Assembly: GCA_946562005.1 (NCBI GenBank)
Contig: CAMNVD010000061.1
Span: forward strand, 1 to 6,499
DNA from: an uncultured Clostridia bacterium
GTDB lineage: Bacteria; Bacillota; Dehalobacteriia; UBA4068; JAAVYR01
Direction: 5' to 3'
Length of the DNA stretch: 6,499 nt
Each line of letters opens with the position of its first letter. Position 1 is the stretch's first letter. This document shows, piece after piece, positions 5,239 through 6,499 of the stretch. A program made the position numbers and the translations under genes. Under the pieces are notes generated by a model. That model was not told the DNA's origin. It did no database searches and worked only from the letters and a program-made list of their open reading frames with translations.

Positions 5239-6499
5239 ATGTTTGACAAAATGAAAAAGACAGTGTTTCCTGCTGTGATGGTGGCGCTGATTTTTGCTTT
5301 GACATTGGGTACCGTCGTATTTGCAGCGGGCGATTTTTCCATTGGCGGCAATAGCAGCAGCTATGGTTTAATCTTAGAAAAGAAAATCGGCAATGGTAAT
5401 CAAGAAGAATTGGCGCAAAATAAAAATTATAGTTTCTGGGTAAGCGGGGAGTCTATTGAACGGGGCAGTCGTACAAAATGGGTGAATGGTATTGTAACCA
5501 TTACCGGACCAAGCCGTGAAACGGTTTATATTGCGGGTTGCGATAGCCGTGTGATTGTAGCGGAAATCCGTAATGACCTGACTGTCAAACAGGTTAAAAA
5601 TGCTACGACAATGGTAGAATCTCAATCAAAAACAGTGGCCCTGTATGATGATATTTTAGAAATCATAGGGCCGAAGCTCATAAAGAATGGTGATACCTGG
5701 ACGGAAGATACTACAAGTATGCGTATTAAAATCAGCAAGGTTCCTGTTGTCCAGGAAGTTGCAGAGTTGCATGGAAAGTATATGGTAATCACAGGGAAGG
5801 CTGTAGATGAGAATGATAGTATTATCAGCGATGATGTGAAGGAAATCGCTGTGTGGACTGCGGATATTGATGATACGGAGTTATCCATTGACCGTAACGG
5901 GGTAATTCCTGCGGATAAAAATAGATTTTACCTGACGCCAACGGGGGATTCTGTCACTTTTATCAGTGATGAAATCGGTAAAGGTGATGAACGGGAATAT
6001 GTTTTTCATATTGATGGTAAAGGAGAACATGGTACGCCTGTCAACCGTACCGTAACCTTGAAGGCCGGGGAAAGCATTTCTCTGAAAAAGTTGCCTCACG
6101 ATAGTTATCTTGTAACGGAGGAACCTGGTTTTTCTATTGGCGAGGGGCAAGGAATATTGGAACCTCGTCCGGTAGAAGTGCATATAGGACCTTTCTCAGA
6201 GTTAACTATTACGAAACATAAAACATTTGATAGTTTAAGTGAAAATGGGTTGAAATTGGTGCTTCGGACTGCGGACGAAGATGCAACCTTTGTCGCAGAA
6301 GCAGTTTTCCAACCTGTGGAAACCGACACGCCAGAGGGCCCTGACGGTGAAGATGATATTTCTGGTATTGCAGAAGAAAAGTTTACTGGAGCGGAAAATG
6401 GTTTGGATGGGACAGAAGAAAACCCAGCAGTGGTAGCAGAAACACTGGATAAACCGGTAGCCCTAGCAGAGACGACCCCACAAGAAGTAACTGTGACTG
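5239..6499 (+). CDS. Secreted Cna-B/pilin-like surface protein (3' end cut by window edge)
   Basis: 420 codons open to the window end with no stop. The start ATG has AGGGGA at 5225-5230, 8 nt upstream. Residues 1-29 form a signal peptide: basic MKKT, a hydrophobic core, and cleavage likely after VFA (A29). Residues about 42-125 and 235-330 resemble Cna-B-like Ig folds: each has an NYSFWVSGE/EYVFHIDGKG strand, then a VTITGPSRETVY/VTLKAGESISL strand and a closing V-x-E strand (VIVAE, YLVTE). A third copy seems to start at LTITKHKTF (322-330). From about 357 the sequence is Pro/Thr/Glu/Ala-rich and acidic, like a linker. In domain 1, K48 or K49, E109 and N121 could form an internal isopeptide bond; domain 2 lacks an obvious Asn in its last strand. 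Adhesin or pilin subunit is the likely role. The attachment signal (LPXTG, SLH or other) would lie beyond the window. Confidence 0.8.
   Translation, partial: MFDKMKKTVFPAVMVALIFALTLGTVVFAAGDFSIGGNSSSYGLILEKKIGNGNQEELAQNKNYSFWVSGESIERGSRTKWVNGIVTITGPSRETVYIAGCDSRVIVAEIRNDLTVKQVKNATTMVESQSKTVALYDDILEIIGPKLIKNGDTWTEDTTSMRIKISKVPVVQEVAELHGKYMVITGKAVDENDSIISDDVKEIAVWTADIDDTELSIDRNGVIPADKNRFYLTPTGDSVTFISDEIGKGDEREYVFHIDGKGEHGTPVNRTVTLKAGESISLKKLPHDSYLVTEEPGFSIGEGQGILEPRPVEVHIGPFSELTITKHKTFDSLSENGLKLVLRTADEDATFVAEAVFQPVETDTPEGPDGEDDISGIAEEKFTGAENGLDGTEENPAVVAETLDKPVALAETTPQEVTVT

Noticed and set aside
5157..6329. Several minus-strand reading frames of 64-100 residues
   Set aside because: They are antisense to the continuous plus-strand signal-peptide and Ig-repeat frame, and their residue patterns are not family-like.

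Overview
The window looks like chromosomal DNA of a low- to medium-GC member of the Bacillota. Three things support this: strong AGGAGG-type ribosome binding sites, a YwlG-type UPF0340 protein (a family typical of Firmicutes), and a secreted protein with Cna-B/pilin-like folds. The genus cannot be fixed from this sequence. A Wzy_C-type O-antigen ligase family gene would fit either a diderm lineage (Negativicutes-like) or a monoderm that makes a surface polysaccharide.

Layout. Bases 1-1141 (minus strand) carry almost all of alr, alanine racemase, which makes D-alanine for the cell wall; its last few codons lie outside the window. A 250-bp divergent intergenic region holds a good sigma-A-type promoter for alr and a weaker one for the plus-strand genes. 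Next come a UPF0340/TIGR01440 protein (1392-1964) and a small membrane protein of the Sm_multidrug_ex family (2013-2591), probably cotranscribed and closed by a perfect 20-bp hairpin terminator (2626-2668).

Bases 2670-3055 hold no convincing long gene. They are AT-rich and full of dyads: two operator-like palindromes that are inverted copies of each other over 22 bp, two smaller inverted repeats between them, a third partial copy of the motif further on, and a possible 24-codon leader ORF whose stop codon overlaps the next start codon.

Bases 3059-6499 form a plus-strand cell-surface cluster: a polytopic O-antigen ligase/polymerase family protein, a membrane-tethered Amidase_2 family N-acetylmuramoyl-L-alanine amidase whose ribosome binding site overlaps the preceding stop codon, and the first 420 codons of a large secreted protein with tandem Cna-B-like Ig-fold repeats and an acidic Pro/Thr/Glu-rich tail, cut off by the window end. 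The grouping suggests a system that builds or modifies a surface glycan or glycoprotein, with the amidase remodelling peptidoglycan. That link is inferred from gene order only. I see no RNA gene, CRISPR array, transposase or phage structural gene.
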